This document shows, in pieces, positions 22,408-31,694 of a stretch of DNA of 64,000 bases (positions are counted from its first letter, which is position 1; the number at the start of each line of letters is the position of its first letter). Under the pieces are notes generated by a model. That model saw only the letters and a program-made list of their open reading frames with translations. It made no database searches and was not told where the DNA came from. Origin of the DNA: Azoarcus indigens (GTDB lineage: Bacteria > Pseudomonadota > Gammaproteobacteria > Burkholderiales > Rhodocyclaceae); NCBI RefSeq assembly GCF_004361735.1, contig NZ_SNVV01000002.1, positions 248,001-312,000 of the forward strand. Reading direction: 5' to 3'. The position numbers and the translations under genes are program-made.

Positions 22408-22854
22408 TCAGGCCTTCACGCGCATCAGCCGCGCTTTTTCCCGGTCCCAATCGCGCTTCTTCTCGTCCTCCCGCTTGTCGTACTGCTTCTTGCCCTTGGC
22501 CAGGCCGATCTCGGCCTTCACCCGGCCCTTGCTGTAGTGCAGGTCCAGCGGGACCAGGGTGAAGCCGGCGCGCTCCACCTTGCCGATCAGTTTGGCGATC
22601 TCACCCGCATGCAGCAGCAGCTTGCGGGTGCGGGTAGGGTCGGTGCGGATGTGAGTGGAGGCGCTGCTCAGCGGCGTGATGTGCATGCCGAGGATGAAGA
22701 TCTCCTCGCCGCGGACGATGATGTAGGCTTCCTTGATGTTCGCCCGCCCGGCCCGGATCGCCTTCACTTCCCAGCCTTCGAGCACGAGGCCGGCCTCGTA
22801 TTTTTCCTCGATGAAGTAGTCGTGATAAGCCTTGCGGTTGTCGATGATGCTCAT
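22408..22854 (-). CDS. smpB: SsrA-binding protein SmpB
   Basis: A 148-aa tmRNA partner that rescues stalled ribosomes. The N terminus [20 protein letters not shown], the segment [19 protein letters not shown] and the basic C-terminal tail [18 protein letters not shown] are diagnostic. The start at 22854 gives the family N terminus. It is divergent from ratA across 119 bp, the same arrangement as in E. coli and many proteobacteria. The tmRNA gene ssrA was not seen in the window. Confidence 0.96.
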   Translation of the reverse strand: MSIIDNRKAYHDYFIEEKYEAGLVLEGWEVKAIRAGRANIKEAYIIVRGEEIFILGMHITPLSSASTHIRTDPTRTRKLLLHAGEIAKLIGKVERAGFTLVPLDLHYSKGRVKAEIGLAKGKKQYDKREDEKKRDWDREKARLMRVKA

Positions 22855-22973
22855 GGTGTGCGTAGTCCGGCTGCGTTTCCCGCCGGCGTGGCCGGCGGAT
22901 GCGGGCGGCACGCCCGGCTTGCGGTAGAATCGACCATTTTAGCAGTTCGGCGACGCGCCCGTTCCCCCGACCT

Positions 22974-23411
22974 ATGGCCGAAGTCAACAAGCTCGTCCTG
23001 ATCGAGTTCACCCCCGCGCAGATGTTCGAACTGGTGGATCGCTGCGAAGACTATCCCCAGTTCCTGCCCTGGTGCGGCGGCGCCGATGTGCACCAGCGTA
23101 CCGAGACGCTGACCGCGGCGACGCTGCACATCAGCTATCACGGCATCAAGGCGCACTTCAGCACCGAGAACGACAAGCGTTTTCCCCATGAGATGCTGAT
23201 CCGCCTCAAGGAAGGCCCGTTCACCCATCTGGACGGCACCTGGCGCTTCACCGCACTGGGAGAGACCGCCTGCAAGGTCGAATTCCAGTTGCGCTACCAG
23301 TTCTCCAACAAGCTGTTCGAGAAGGCGCTGGGGCCGGTCTTTAACCACATCGCTAACACCTTCGTCGACTCCTTCGTGAAGCGCGCCTCGCAGGTCTACC
23401 AGAAGGGCTGA
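22974..23411 (+). CDS. ratA: RatA / COQ10-like START-domain protein
   Basis: A 145-aa SRPBCC (START/Coq10) protein. In E. coli RatA was described as a toxin that blocks 50S-30S association; homologues also bind ubiquinone. The motifs YPQFLPWCGGADV and VDSFVKRASQVY are typical. The ATG at 22974 gives the family N terminus MAEVNKLVLIEFTP. It lies next to smpB (divergent) and the rnfH-like gene (2 bp downstream), a conserved triplet. Confidence 0.92.
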   Translation: MAEVNKLVLIEFTPAQMFELVDRCEDYPQFLPWCGGADVHQRTETLTAATLHISYHGIKAHFSTENDKRFPHEMLIRLKEGPFTHLDGTWRFTALGETACKVEFQLRYQFSNKLFEKALGPVFNHIANTFVDSFVKRASQVYQKG

Positions 23412-23413
23412 AC

Positions 23414-23746
23414 ATGAGCGACGCGATAGACGTCCAGGTCGTCTATGCACTGCCGCAGCGCCAGGAGCTTATCAAGCTGCGTCTCCCCGCCGGCGCCACC
23501 GCCCGTGAAGCGGTCGAGGCGTCCGGGCTGTTGCAGAAGCATCCGGAAATCGATCTCGATGGAGCCAACAAACTCGGAATCTTCGCGCGCTTGGTGAAGG
23601 GCGACGTCGTGCTGCGCGACAAGGACCGGGTGGAGATCTACCGTCCGCTGATCGCCGATCCTAAGGCGGTGCGCAGGCAGCGTGCAGATGAGGGCAAGGC
23701 GGTGAAGAAGGCGCGCCGCAAGGGCGCGCCGGCTGCCGAGGAGTGA
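23414..23746 (+). CDS. rnfH: RnfH family ubiquitin-fold protein (RatB/UPF0125)
   Basis: A 110-aa beta-grasp protein of the RnfH/UPF0125 family with a basic C-terminal tail KKARRKGAPAAEE. Core motifs are VVYALPQRQELIKLRLP and GIFARLVKGDVVLRDKDRVEIYRPL. It starts 2 bp after ratA, so the two form an operon. The family name comes from linkage to Rnf clusters in some species; here the context is smpB-ratA and the function is unknown. Confidence 0.92.
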   Translation: MSDAIDVQVVYALPQRQELIKLRLPAGATAREAVEASGLLQKHPEIDLDGANKLGIFARLVKGDVVLRDKDRVEIYRPLIADPKAVRRQRADEGKAVKKARRKGAPAAEE

Positions 23747-23891
23747 GGCGGCACGGGGGCGGTGTGCCTTGGTCTTGGTGCTTTCCGTGTTGGCTCGGGG
23801 CCGTCGGTGTCAGTTGGACGAGGTCGCCTCCTGCGGGGCCGACAGTGCTGAACAAGTCCGCCTTGGCAGTTGGCAGGTTAATGGCGCCCGA

Positions 23892-24419
23892 TCAACGGCA
23901 AAGCTGCTCGACCTGCGTCCGTGCCTCGTTGATCTCGTTCATGCGGGAGCTGTCGTCCAGGAAGGCACGCTCGCCGGTATTGGTGAAACGGGCGATGCGC
24001 TGGCCGCTTTCCAGCGCGGCGAGCTGACTGCGGGCCTGCTCGCATGCCCGCTGGCGTTGAGCGGCATCGGCGCGCTCCTTTTCTGCCTTGGCCTCCGCTT
24101 CGGCCTGGGCCGTCCGCCGCTGGCGGAACTCGAGCTCGCGGTCTGCCATGGTCTTGGGCGCGTTGGAGGTGCCTGCGGTCCCCGGCGGTACGTTTGCCGG
24201 CGCCTGGCCGGCGGTGCTGCCGTTGGTTTCACCAGCAGCAGCTTCGGGCGTGCTAGGCGCGGTTGTGCTGCGGGCATTGCGCAGCGTTTTCACCTCGCCT
24301 TCGGGCGGAGGCACGTCGGAGTAATGCAGGCGGCCTTCCTTGTCGCGCCAGCTGTAGATCTCGGCCGCGGCAGGAAATGCGGCAAGCAGGGCGACCAGGA
24401 GGAGGGCGGGGCGCAGCAT
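23892..24419 (-). CDS. DUF4124 domain-containing secreted protein
   Basis: A 175-aa exported protein. A signal peptide (about 1-19, ending PAAAE) is followed by the DUF4124 motif [19 protein letters not shown] Pro/Ala/Thr-rich linker follows, then a charged, Ala/Glu-rich coiled-coil-like region (about 90-140). The start at 24419 is the only one that gives a signal peptide. It is divergent from guaB. The role of the family is unknown. Confidence 0.85.
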   Translation of the reverse strand: MLRPALLLVALLAAFPAAAEIYSWRDKEGRLHYSDVPPPEGEVKTLRNARSTTAPSTPEAAAGETNGSTAGQAPANVPPGTAGTSNAPKTMADRELEFRQRRTAQAEAEAKAEKERADAAQRQRACEQARSQLAALESGQRIARFTNTGERAFLDDSSRMNEINEARTQVEQLCR

Positions 24420-24442
24420 CGGCAATCTCCGGAATACACCGC

Positions 24443-24471
24443 TTACACGGCGCGAGGGCGGTCTGTATAAT
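24443..24471 (+). promoter_or_regulatory. Sigma-70 promoter of guaB
   Basis: TTACAC (24443-24448), a 17-bp spacer and a perfect TATAAT (24466-24471), 27 bp upstream of the guaB start codon. The predicted start of transcription at about 24478 leaves a short leader containing GAAAGGA (24484-24490). Confidence 0.8.
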
Positions 24472-24498
24472 ACGGATTTGGTCGAAAGGATAGAAGCC

Positions 24499-25959
24499 AT
24501 GCGAGTGATCCAGAAGGCGCTGACGTTCGATGACGTCCTTCTCGTGCCCGCCCACTCCACGGTCCTCCCGCGCGATGTCAGCCTGCGTACGCAACTGACG
24601 CGCCGCATTCAAATCAACATCCCCCTGCTGTCCGCCGCGATGGACACCGTTACCGAGGCCCGCCTGGCCATTGCGCTCGCGCAGGAAGGCGGGCTTGGCA
24701 TCGTGCACAAGAACCTGTCGGCGAAGGAGCAGGCGGCAGAGGTGCTGAAGGTGAAGCGGTTCGAGTCGGGTGTGCTGAAGGACCCGATCACGATTCCGCC
24801 CACGATGAGCGTGCGCGAGGTGGTGACGCTGACCCGTCAGCACCGTTTCTCCGGCCTGCCGGTGCTGGAAGGCACCAAGGTTGTCGGTATCGTCACCAAC
24901 CGCGATCTGCGCTTCGAGACGAACCTGGATCAACCGGTGTCGGCCATCATGACGCCGCAGTCCCGCCTGGTGACGGTGAAGGAAGGCACCAGCCTGGATG
25001 AAGCCCGCGCGCTGCTGCACAAGCATCGCCTGGAGCGGGTGCTGGTGGTGAACGAAGCTGGGGAGTTGCGCGGCCTGATCACCGTGAAGGACATGATGAA
25101 GTCCACCGAGCATCCGGACGCCGCCAAGGACGAGCTTGGCCGCCTGCGCGTCGGCGCGGCGATCGGCGTCGGCGCCGGCACCGAGGAGCGCGCGGAACTG
25201 CTGGCAGAGGCTGGGGTTGACGTCATCATCGTCGATACGGCCCACGGTCACTCCCAAGGTGTGCTGGATCGTGTGCGCTGGGTGAAGAATAACTTTCCGC
25301 AGGTCGAGGTGATCGGCGGCAATATCGCTACCGGCGACGCCGCTCGTGCGCTGGTGGATGCCGGCGCGGACGCGGTCAAGGTGGGTATCGGCCCCGGTTC
25401 CATCTGCACCACCCGTATCGTGGCTGGCGTGGGCGTGCCGCAGATCACCGCCATCGATAACGTTGCCACGGCACTGAAAGGCAGCGGCGTGCCGCTGATC
25501 GGTGACGGTGGCGTGCGCTTCTCCGGCGACATCGCCAAGGCAATTTCGGCGGGCGCCAACGCGGTGATGCTGGGCGGCCTGTTCGCGGGTACCGAGGAAT
25601 CGCCGGGCGAAACCGTGCTCTACCAGGGCCGCTCCTACAAGGCTTACCGCGGCATGGGTTCGCTGGGCGCGATGCAGCAGGGTGCTGCCGACCGCTACTT
25701 CCAGGACAGTTCGGCCAATGTGGAGAAGCTGGTGCCGGAAGGCATCGAAGGTCGTGTGCCCTACAAGGGGCCGGTCGGCGCGGTGATCCACCAGCTGGTC
25801 GGCGGCCTGCGCGCCTCCATGGGCTACGTGGGCTGCGAGAGCATTGCGGCGATGCACGAGCGTGCCGAGTTCGTCGAAATCACTTCGGCGGGCGTGCGCG
25901 AGTCGCATGTGCATGACGTGCAGATCACCAAGGAAGCGCCGAACTACCACGTGGATTGA
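24499..25959 (+). CDS. guaB: Inosine-5'-monophosphate dehydrogenase
   Basis: A 486-aa enzyme oxidising IMP to XMP, the first committed step to GMP. It has a TIM-barrel catalytic domain interrupted by two CBS domains (about 95-205). The catalytic Cys is in the loop [15 protein letters not shown], and the flap contains [10 protein letters not shown]. The ATG at 24499 has GAAAGGA 8 bp before it. guaA follows after 120 bp with a hairpin-T between them. Confidence 0.97.
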   Translation: MRVIQKALTFDDVLLVPAHSTVLPRDVSLRTQLTRRIQINIPLLSAAMDTVTEARLAIALAQEGGLGIVHKNLSAKEQAAEVLKVKRFESGVLKDPITIPPTMSVREVVTLTRQHRFSGLPVLEGTKVVGIVTNRDLRFETNLDQPVSAIMTPQSRLVTVKEGTSLDEARALLHKHRLERVLVVNEAGELRGLITVKDMMKSTEHPDAAKDELGRLRVGAAIGVGAGTEERAELLAEAGVDVIIVDTAHGHSQGVLDRVRWVKNNFPQVEVIGGNIATGDAARALVDAGADAVKVGIGPGSICTTRIVAGVGVPQITAIDNVATALKGSGVPLIGDGGVRFSGDIAKAISAGANAVMLGGLFAGTEESPGETVLYQGRSYKAYRGMGSLGAMQQGAADRYFQDSSANVEKLVPEGIEGRVPYKGPVGAVIHQLVGGLRASMGYVGCESIAAMHERAEFVEITSAGVRESHVHDVQITKEAPNYHVD

Positions 25960-26013
25960 GCGTTTCTTCTCGCCGGGTGGGCCTCTGGGGGCTCGCTTCC
26001 GGTCCGATTGCGT

Positions 26014-26043
26014 GGCGCCCGGTATTGCTCCGGGCGCCTTTCT
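26014..26043 (+). terminator. Terminator or attenuator between guaB and guaA
   Basis: A 9-bp stem GGCGCCCGG/CCGGGCGCC with a 7-nt loop, followed by TTTCT. It is placed so that guaB could be terminated or the level of guaA reduced relative to guaB. Confidence 0.7.
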
Positions 26044-26079
26044 ACTTCAGCGAGCCGCAAGGCTAGATCCCGTCCCGGC

Positions 26080-27645
26080 ATGAATCACCACAAAATCCTC
26101 ATCCTCGATTTCGGTTCCCAGGTCAGCCAGCTGATCGCGCGTCGCGTGCGCGAGCAACAGGTCTATTGCGAACTGCATCCCTACGATGTTTCCGAGCAGT
26201 TCATCCGCGACTTCGCGCCGCACGGCGTGATCCTGTCCGGTGGCCCCAACTCGGTGTACGACGCGGTGGATTGGCGTGCGCCGCAGGCCGTGTTCGAGCT
26301 GGGTGTGCCGGTGCTCGGCATCTGCTACGGCATGCAGACCATGGCGGAACAGCTGGGCGGCAAGGTGGAGAGTTCGTCCAAGCGCGAGTTCGGCTACGCC
26401 GAGATCCGCGCCCGTGGTCATTCCAAGCTGTTCAACGGCATCCAGGATCGCAGCAACGACGAAGGCCACGGCCTGCTCGACGTGTGGATGAGCCACGGCG
26501 ACAAGGTCACCGAGCTGCCTGCCGGCTTCAAGGTGATCGGCAGCAACGAATCCTGCCCGGTGGCCGCGATGGCGGACGAGGAGCGCGGCTTCTACGGCGT
26601 GCAGTTCCACCCGGAGGTCACCCACACCATCAAAGGCAAGGAGATGATCGCCCGCTTCGTCCATGACATCTGCGGTTGCGGTCATGACTGGAACATGCCG
26701 GACTACATCGCCGAAGCGGTGGCCAGGATCCGTGAGCAGGTGGGTGACGAGGAAGTCATCCTCGGCCTCTCCGGCGGCGTGGACTCCTCGGTGGCAGCAG
26801 CGCTGCTGCACCGCGCTATCGGCGAACAGCTCACCTGCGTGTTCGTGGACAACGGCCTGCTGCGCTTGAACGAGGCGGAGCAGGTCATGGAGACCTTCGG
26901 CCGTTCGCTCGGCGTACGGGTGGTCCATGTGGACGCGACCGAGCAGTTCATGGGCCATCTGAAGGGGGTGTCCGATCCGGAGCAGAAGCGCAAGATCATC
27001 GGCCGTGAGTTCGTCGAAGTCTTCCAGGCCGAGGCGCAGAAGCTGCCGAAGGCGAAGTGGCTGGCCCAGGGCACCATCTACCCGGACGTGATCGAATCTG
27101 CCGGCGCCAAGACCGGCAAGGCACATGCGATCAAGAGCCACCACAACGTCGGTGGCCTGCCGGAGACCCTGAACCTGAAGCTGCTGGAGCCGCTGCGTGA
27201 GCTGTTCAAGGACGAGGTACGCGAACTCGGCGTCGCCCTCGGCCTGCCGCACGACATGGTCTATCGCCACCCCTTCCCCGGTCCAGGCCTCGGGGTACGT
27301 ATCCTCGGCGAGGTCAAGAAGGAGTTCGCTGATCTTCTGCGCCGGGCTGATGCGATTTTCATTGATGAACTGCGCGCCGCCGACTGGTATGACAAGACCA
27401 GCCAGGCTTTCGCCGTCTTCCTGCCGGTAAAGAGCGTGGGCGTGATGGGCGACGGTCGTACCTATGAGTACGTCGTTGCCCTGCGTGCCGTGCAGACCCA
27501 GGACTTCATGACCGCCCACTGGGCGGAACTGCCGCACAGCCTGCTGGGCAAGGTCAGCAACCGCATCATCAACGAGGTGCGCGGCATCAACCGGGTCGTG
27601 TATGACATCTCGGGCAAGCCGCCCGCGACGATTGAGTGGGAATAA
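26080..27645 (+). CDS. guaA: GMP synthase (glutamine-hydrolysing)
   Basis: A 521-aa enzyme aminating XMP to GMP. It has an N-terminal class I glutamine amidotransferase with nucleophile Cys in [13 protein letters not shown] and the His-Glu pair in FHPEVTHT. The ATP-pyrophosphatase PP-loop [15 protein letters not shown] follows. It ends normally in PPATIEWE. The last codons form the insertion target of the ICE that follows; the gene stays intact. Confidence 0.97.
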   Translation: MNHHKILILDFGSQVSQLIARRVREQQVYCELHPYDVSEQFIRDFAPHGVILSGGPNSVYDAVDWRAPQAVFELGVPVLGICYGMQTMAEQLGGKVESSSKREFGYAEIRARGHSKLFNGIQDRSNDEGHGLLDVWMSHGDKVTELPAGFKVIGSNESCPVAAMADEERGFYGVQFHPEVTHTIKGKEMIARFVHDICGCGHDWNMPDYIAEAVARIREQVGDEEVILGLSGGVDSSVAAALLHRAIGEQLTCVFVDNGLLRLNEAEQVMETFGRSLGVRVVHVDATEQFMGHLKGVSDPEQKRKIIGREFVEVFQAEAQKLPKAKWLAQGTIYPDVIESAGAKTGKAHAIKSHHNVGGLPETLNLKLLEPLRELFKDEVRELGVALGLPHDMVYRHPFPGPGLGVRILGEVKKEFADLLRRADAIFIDELRAADWYDKTSQAFAVFLPVKSVGVMGDGRTYEYVVALRAVQTQDFMTAHWAELPHSLLGKVSNRIINEVRGINRVVYDISGKPPATIEWE

Positions 27646-27650
27646 ATTAT
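27580..27650 (+). other. Probable attL: guaA 3' end used as ICE insertion site
   Basis: The 3' end of guaA is a known target of tyrosine-integrase genomic islands. Here the guaA stop is followed within 221 bp by an integrase reading away from guaA, and by mobile, non-core genes to the window end. The exact core repeat cannot be fixed because the right junction is outside the window. I saw no second copy of the guaA end within the window, by eye only. Confidence 0.6.
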
Positions 27651-27772
27651 CTTCGTGTCAGGTCGTCCCATGTCGTCCGGTGTTCCGGAGAAAAGCAAGC
27701 CCTGACAACTGGTTAGCGTCTCATCTGGTCTCAACTCGCCTCACTAAAGCGCGCCCAAATTGGCGGTATTGG

Positions 27773-27850
27773 TGACGGTATCGAAGAGCCGGCCTTGAAC
27801 GACCAAAGTTGATACCGTCAAATGCCCTGACGGTATCAGTGGACGGTATC
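27773..27850. repeat. GACGGTATC repeat cluster upstream of the integrase
   Basis: TGACGGTATC occurs at 27773-27782, its reverse complement in TGATACCGTCA at 27810-27820, TGACGGTATCA at 27828-27838, and GGACGGTATC at 27841-27850. The second and third form a perfect 11-bp inverted repeat with a 7-nt loop. A possible promoter, TTGAAC (27795-27800), 17 bp, TCAAAT (27818-27823), runs into it. These could be integrase arm-type sites or an operator controlling int. Confidence 0.65.
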
Positions 27851-27865
27851 GGTTCGGGGGATGAG

Positions 27866-29146
27866 ATGCTCACTGACTTGAAGTTGAAGGCGCTGAAGCC
27901 CACGGGAAAGATCTACAAGGTTGCTGATCAGCAGGGGCTCTACGTCGCTGTCACGCGGACAGGAGTGGTCAGTTTCCGGTTTGATTACCGGGTGAATGGT
28001 CGCCGTGAAACCCTGGTGATCGGCCAGTACGATCCGAATCTCGGGGCCAAGAAGCCGCGTGATCTGGTGGAACTGGACTACGGGATGTCCTTGAGCCTGG
28101 CGGAGGCGCGACTTCTGCTGGCGCGGGCGCACCGATCTGTGGAGCAAGGCGAGAGCCCTTCGCGTACCAAGGTTGAAAAACGAGTCGAGGCTGCGGACGC
28201 GTTAACGTTTGGCAAGTGGGCGGAAAAGTACTTCGCTGAAGCGCACTTGGCTGAGTCCACCCGGTCTATGCGAAAGTCGGTCTATGAGCGCAACTTGGCG
28301 GAGGAATTTGGCCGGCTGAAGTTGGAAGAAATCACGCCGGTGCGCCTTATGGCGAGGTGCGAGAAGATCAAGGAACGGGGGGCCGCAGCACCAGCGGTTC
28401 AAGCGCGCGAAATCGTGCAGCAGGTTTTTCGATTCATCCAGGCGCGCGGACTGAAGATCGAAAACCCAGCGGAGGCGATTCGACCCAGCGCCATCGCCAC
28501 GTTCAAAGCTCGAGACAGGGCCCTGTCACCGGCCGAGATCCATACATTTTTCAATGCGCTCGATCAGACTGCGACCATGTCCACACTGCGTCTGGCGGTC
28601 AAGTTCATGCTGCTGACGCTGGTGCGCAAGTCGGAATTCATCGAGGCGACATGGGATGAGGTGAACTTCGAGACGGCGATATGGACGATCCCGAAGGAAC
28701 GCATGAAGGCGGGACGCCCTCACAACGTGTATCTCAGCCAGCAGGCGTTGGATATCCTGGTCGCCTTCAAGACCTGTTTCAGTGCCAGTTCGTACCTGCA
28801 TCCGGGGCGTTACGAGACGGAATTGCCGATCAGCGCGGCGACGTTGAACCGGGTCATCGATGCCACCGTGAAGTTGATCCGTGACCGCGGTGAAGATTTC
28901 GAGCCCTTCACCGTGCATGACCTGCGCCGCACGGCCAGTACATTGCTCCATGAAGCCGGCTTCAACAGCGATTGGATCGAGAAGTGCCTAGCTCATGAGC
29001 AGCGCGGTGTGCGTGCGATCTACAACAAGGCCGAGTACGCCGAACAGCGAAGAGCGATGCTTCAAACCTGGGCCGATATGCTGGATGGCTGGATCAAGAG
29101 TGGCGCCAATGTGGTGCCCATCCGACGAGGTGTCGGCATCGCTTGA
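27866..29146 (+). CDS. Tyrosine-type site-specific integrase
   Basis: A 426-aa tyrosine recombinase with an N-terminal arm-binding domain of the P4-like DUF4102 type (1-95), a core-binding SAM-like domain (about 112-200) and a catalytic domain. The catalytic residues are present: Arg254 in TLVRKSEF, His351-x-x-Arg354 in HDLRRTAS, His377 in LAHEQRG and Tyr386 in IYNKAEY. The ATG at 27866, giving MLTDLKLKALKP, is preferred. It lies just after guaA and reads away from it, as expected for a guaA-specific ICE integrase. Confidence 0.94.
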   Translation: MLTDLKLKALKPTGKIYKVADQQGLYVAVTRTGVVSFRFDYRVNGRRETLVIGQYDPNLGAKKPRDLVELDYGMSLSLAEARLLLARAHRSVEQGESPSRTKVEKRVEAADALTFGKWAEKYFAEAHLAESTRSMRKSVYERNLAEEFGRLKLEEITPVRLMARCEKIKERGAAAPAVQAREIVQQVFRFIQARGLKIENPAEAIRPSAIATFKARDRALSPAEIHTFFNALDQTATMSTLRLAVKFMLLTLVRKSEFIEATWDEVNFETAIWTIPKERMKAGRPHNVYLSQQALDILVAFKTCFSASSYLHPGRYETELPISAATLNRVIDATVKLIRDRGEDFEPFTVHDLRRTASTLLHEAGFNSDWIEKCLAHEQRGVRAIYNKAEYAEQRRAMLQTWADMLDGWIKSGANVVPIRRGVGIA

Positions 29147-29323
29147 TGATGCGCGTGCTTACGCCGTCTGTATGGTAACGCCGGGAAAAACTATGCTCCT
29201 GACGCGTTGGATGGGCGTAAGTCGGCCCTGTAGCGTTGATCTTGCCGCTGTGGGCGACGCTGTCTGTGGCCCTCGGATTCGTCGTTGAGTGCCGGGCGGC
29301 TGGAAGGTGGCTGTCCGCATACG

Positions 29324-29395
29324 TCCGAAAAATATCTACAAATTTCGGACATCGATTCTTGCCGATTGTCCGAAAAAGCTGTACAAATATCGGAC
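29324..29395 (+). promoter_or_regulatory. Double 27-bp operator-like repeat upstream of abiEi
   Basis: Two nearly identical 27-bp units, 29324-29350 and 29369-29395, start 45 bp apart. Each opens TCCGAAAAA, contains TACAAAT and closes TCGGAC, so each is also an inverted repeat at its ends. A possible promoter TTGCCG (29359-29364), 17 bp, TACAAA (29382-29387) lies within the second unit, 20 bp before the abiEi start. AbiEi-type antitoxins are known to repress their own promoter through inverted repeats. Confidence 0.75.
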
Positions 29396-29406
29396 AAGGT
29401 GCCCCT

Positions 29407-30129
29407 ATGTCCGATCTCAAATCCGCCATCTCCTCGCAGATCACCGCCGCCGGTGCCGGCCATGTCTGGGTGCCGACCGACTTCGCACACCTCGGCAACC
29501 GTGATGCAATCGACAAGACGCTTCAACGCATGGTGCTGGCGGGCGACCTGCGTCGTATCGACCGTGGGTTGTACGACAAACCCACCATTAACCGTCTGAC
29601 CCAGCGTCCCACCACCCCGGACTATCGCGCAATCGTCGAGGCCATTGCTCGGCGCGACCAACTGCGTCTGTTGGTGGATGGCATGACGGCGGCGAACGAT
29701 CTCGGCTTGACGGACGCCGTCCCGGCCCGCGTCACCATACACACCGATGCACGCCGCCGGGCGATCAAACTCGACAAGCTGACCATCGACTTCAAGCAGA
29801 CCGCGCCCAGTCGTCTCTACTGGGCCGGTCGTCCTGCCATGCGGGTCGTACAAGCGCTGCACTGGCTGAAAGACACGTTGGTCTCCGACCGCGACCGCAT
29901 CCTGAACCGCCTGAGCCAGCTGCTGGCCGATCCGACCCATGGCATGGCACTCCGCCAGGATCTGCTTGACGGGTTCAATACCTTGCCAGCGTGGATGCAA
30001 AGCCTGATCCGTGAGCTGCCCGAATGCGACCCGCTGGTCGCCGTGGCCAAGAAGACTCCGCAACCGCTAAGCAGCGTGAAGCGATCGGCGAGTCCCGGTT
30101 CCCTTGGAAGCGCAGGGAGGGCCAGTTGA
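29407..30129 (+). CDS. AbiEi/DUF6088-type antitoxin
   Basis: A 240-aa protein of the AbiEi-like (DUF6088) antitoxin and regulator class. The N-terminal part (about 1-60) looks like a winged helix that would bind the operator repeats just upstream, as in HVWVPTDFAHLGNRDAIDKT and RMVLAGDLRRIDRGLYDKP. The second half is the antitoxin domain. The start at 29407 lies 11 bp after the second repeat; the frame is open further upstream but crosses the repeats. The TGA overlaps the toxin start. In type IV AbiE systems the antitoxin counteracts the nucleotidyltransferase toxin without binding it. Confidence 0.85.
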   Translation: MSDLKSAISSQITAAGAGHVWVPTDFAHLGNRDAIDKTLQRMVLAGDLRRIDRGLYDKPTINRLTQRPTTPDYRAIVEAIARRDQLRLLVDGMTAANDLGLTDAVPARVTIHTDARRRAIKLDKLTIDFKQTAPSRLYWAGRPAMRVVQALHWLKDTLVSDRDRILNRLSQLLADPTHGMALRQDLLDGFNTLPAWMQSLIRELPECDPLVAVAKKTPQPLSSVKRSASPGSLGSAGRAS

Positions 30130-31196
30130 ACCCATCCTTCCGTGAGGTGATCACCGCCGCCGACGCCGACCGGCTCGATCTATTTCTGGGCGCTGCTGCC
30201 CGTCTCGGCACGGCGGTCCAGAACGTCGAAAAGGACTTCTGGGTCTGCTGGACCCTGGACGTGTTGTTCAACGGCTTGGCGGCGGGCGGGCCCCGGCTTC
30301 TGTTCAAAGGGGGCACTTCCCTGTCCAAGGCGTTCGGCCTGATCTCCCGTTTTTCCGAGGACATCGATATCACGGTCTTCCGGGACGACTTGGGGCAAGC
30401 GGCCGACGTGGCGGAACTGGAAGCCTTGAGCGGGAAGAAACGTCGTGCGCGTCTTGAATCCATCCGCACGGCGTGCCAAGCGTACATCGCCGGCCCTTTG
30501 ACGAACCAATTCACCCAAGTCGCCGCCGCCGTCATCCCGCAAGGGCGTTTCCGGTTGGAACTCGACCCAGACGACAAGGACGGCCAGAGCCTGCTGTTCT
30601 GGTATCCCGCCGTCACGCCCGCGGCCGACAGCTACATCCGCTCAGCCGTCAAGATCGAATCCGGTGCGAAGTCGGCGCTGGACCCGCATATCGCAGCTTC
30701 GGTCGTACCGTACGTCGCACAAGATCTGCCCGGGTTGCATCTGGCAGTGGGTAACGTCACCACCGTGAAGCCAGAGCGCACCTTCTGGGACAAGGTCATC
30801 ATCCTCCACGGCCTGCGACAATGGCATGACCGCCGCGGCGAACTCCGGCACGGCGGACAGCGCGTCTCGCGCCACTACTACGATGTGCACCGCCTGATGC
30901 AGGCATCGGCATCGTCCGAGTGGCAAGCCGATCATGCGCTTGCCATCGACTGCGCCCAGCACGCGAGGCTGTTCTTCGGCAGTGCCGACCTGGGGCTGGA
31001 TGCCGCTCAACCCGGCACATTCACGCTCGTACCCAGTCCGGCGATGGGTGAAGCGCTCGCCAAAGACTACGCAGCGATGGCTGGCATGGTCTTCGGCGAC
31101 GTTCCGCAGCTTGACGTGGTACTTGCCAGCATTGAGCGCTTCGAACAGATCGTCAATGGGGCAGCGGTTGCCGCATCGCTCGCGCCGAAGGACTGA
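30126..31196 (+). CDS. AbiEii/AbiGii-family nucleotidyltransferase toxin
   Basis: A 356-aa DUF1814-type nucleotidyltransferase. Catalytic motifs are visible: KGGTSLSKAF (about 61-70) with the GG-T-S signature, and SEDIDI (77-82) with the metal-binding Asp pair. KPERTFWDKVIILH matches the conserved second half. The start is taken as TTG at 30126, which overlaps the antitoxin stop as TTGA and has AGGGAGG just upstream; an ATG about 100 bp upstream inside the antitoxin gene is less likely. With the preceding gene it makes a complete abortive-infection or stability module. Confidence 0.88.
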   Translation: MNPSFREVITAADADRLDLFLGAAARLGTAVQNVEKDFWVCWTLDVLFNGLAAGGPRLLFKGGTSLSKAFGLISRFSEDIDITVFRDDLGQAADVAELEALSGKKRRARLESIRTACQAYIAGPLTNQFTQVAAAVIPQGRFRLELDPDDKDGQSLLFWYPAVTPAADSYIRSAVKIESGAKSALDPHIAASVVPYVAQDLPGLHLAVGNVTTVKPERTFWDKVIILHGLRQWHDRRGELRHGGQRVSRHYYDVHRLMQASASSEWQADHALAIDCAQHARLFFGSADLGLDAAQPGTFTLVPSPAMGEALAKDYAAMAGMVFGDVPQLDVVLASIERFEQIVNGAAVAASLAPKD

Positions 31197-31201
31197 GCTC
31201 C

Positions 31202-31360
31202 GTGAACGACTACTTCAGCGACCGGGAGAATGGGCCGCGGGCACGAACCGAGCAGGTGATTTCACCCGCCGTCTGGGCAGGCTTGGAAGCCCTTGGCGGT
31301 GGAAATGCGAATGGGGTAGTGTTCGTGGGCTTGAAGCCTGCACCGTCCGATGTAGGCTGA
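31202..31360 (+). CDS. Small ORF after the AbiEii toxin, possibly a gene remnant
   Basis: A 52-codon frame starting GTG 5 bp after the toxin stop, beginning VNDYFSDRENGPRARTEQVI. A purine stretch AAGGA lies 10 bp before the start. The N-terminal part looks like real protein sequence (acidic and basic, low hydrophobicity) and then stops early, which suggests a truncated gene or a short accessory protein. I do not recognise a function. Confidence 0.4.
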   Translation: MNDYFSDRENGPRARTEQVISPAVWAGLEALGGGNANGVVFVGLKPAPSDVG

Positions 31361-31376
31361 CACCGAGGAGGCCGAA

Positions 31377-31694
31377 ATGAGAAAACTCGTTGTCATCGGA
31401 TTCGTTATAGCAGGGGCGGCCATTGGCTTGTTGTCGTCGCTTGGCGAGACATTGGCCCTCAAAGTGTTCATGATGGGGCTTGGCGCCCTTATCGGCGCAA
31501 TCGCTGGCGCGGCCCTGTCGCGAATCGGTCGCGGTCGCCCGACGCCTCGTCGGGACGACGCCCTCCGCGGGCTCGGTACCTCCTCGCAAGACCTCATGGA
31601 AAACTACTGGCGCGACGAGGGCCATCCGCAGTTCATGAAGCCGCCGTCCCCGGACAGCAAACAGTTCGGCGGAACTGGCGGAATGGCCGATTGA
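31377..31694 (+). CDS. Small membrane protein, function unknown
   Basis: A 105-aa protein with two N-terminal hydrophobic helices (about 4-22 and 28-50) and a hydrophilic tail rich in Asp, Gly and Pro, ending QFGGTGGMAD. A good GAGGAGG ribosome binding site precedes the ATG. Its stop TGA abuts the stop of traG on the other strand, forming TGATCA. It lies between the AbiE pair and the T4SS genes. A role in conjugation or exclusion is only a guess. Confidence 0.7.
   Translation: MRKLVVIGFVIAGAAIGLLSSLGETLALKVFMMGLGALIGAIAGAALSRIGRGRPTPRRDDALRGLGTSSQDLMENYWRDEGHPQFMKPPSPDSKQFGGTGGMAD

Noticed and set aside
29236-29406. N-terminal extension of the AbiEi antitoxin
   Set aside because: It would translate through the two operator repeats and shows no similarity; the ATG at 29407 gives the domain start.
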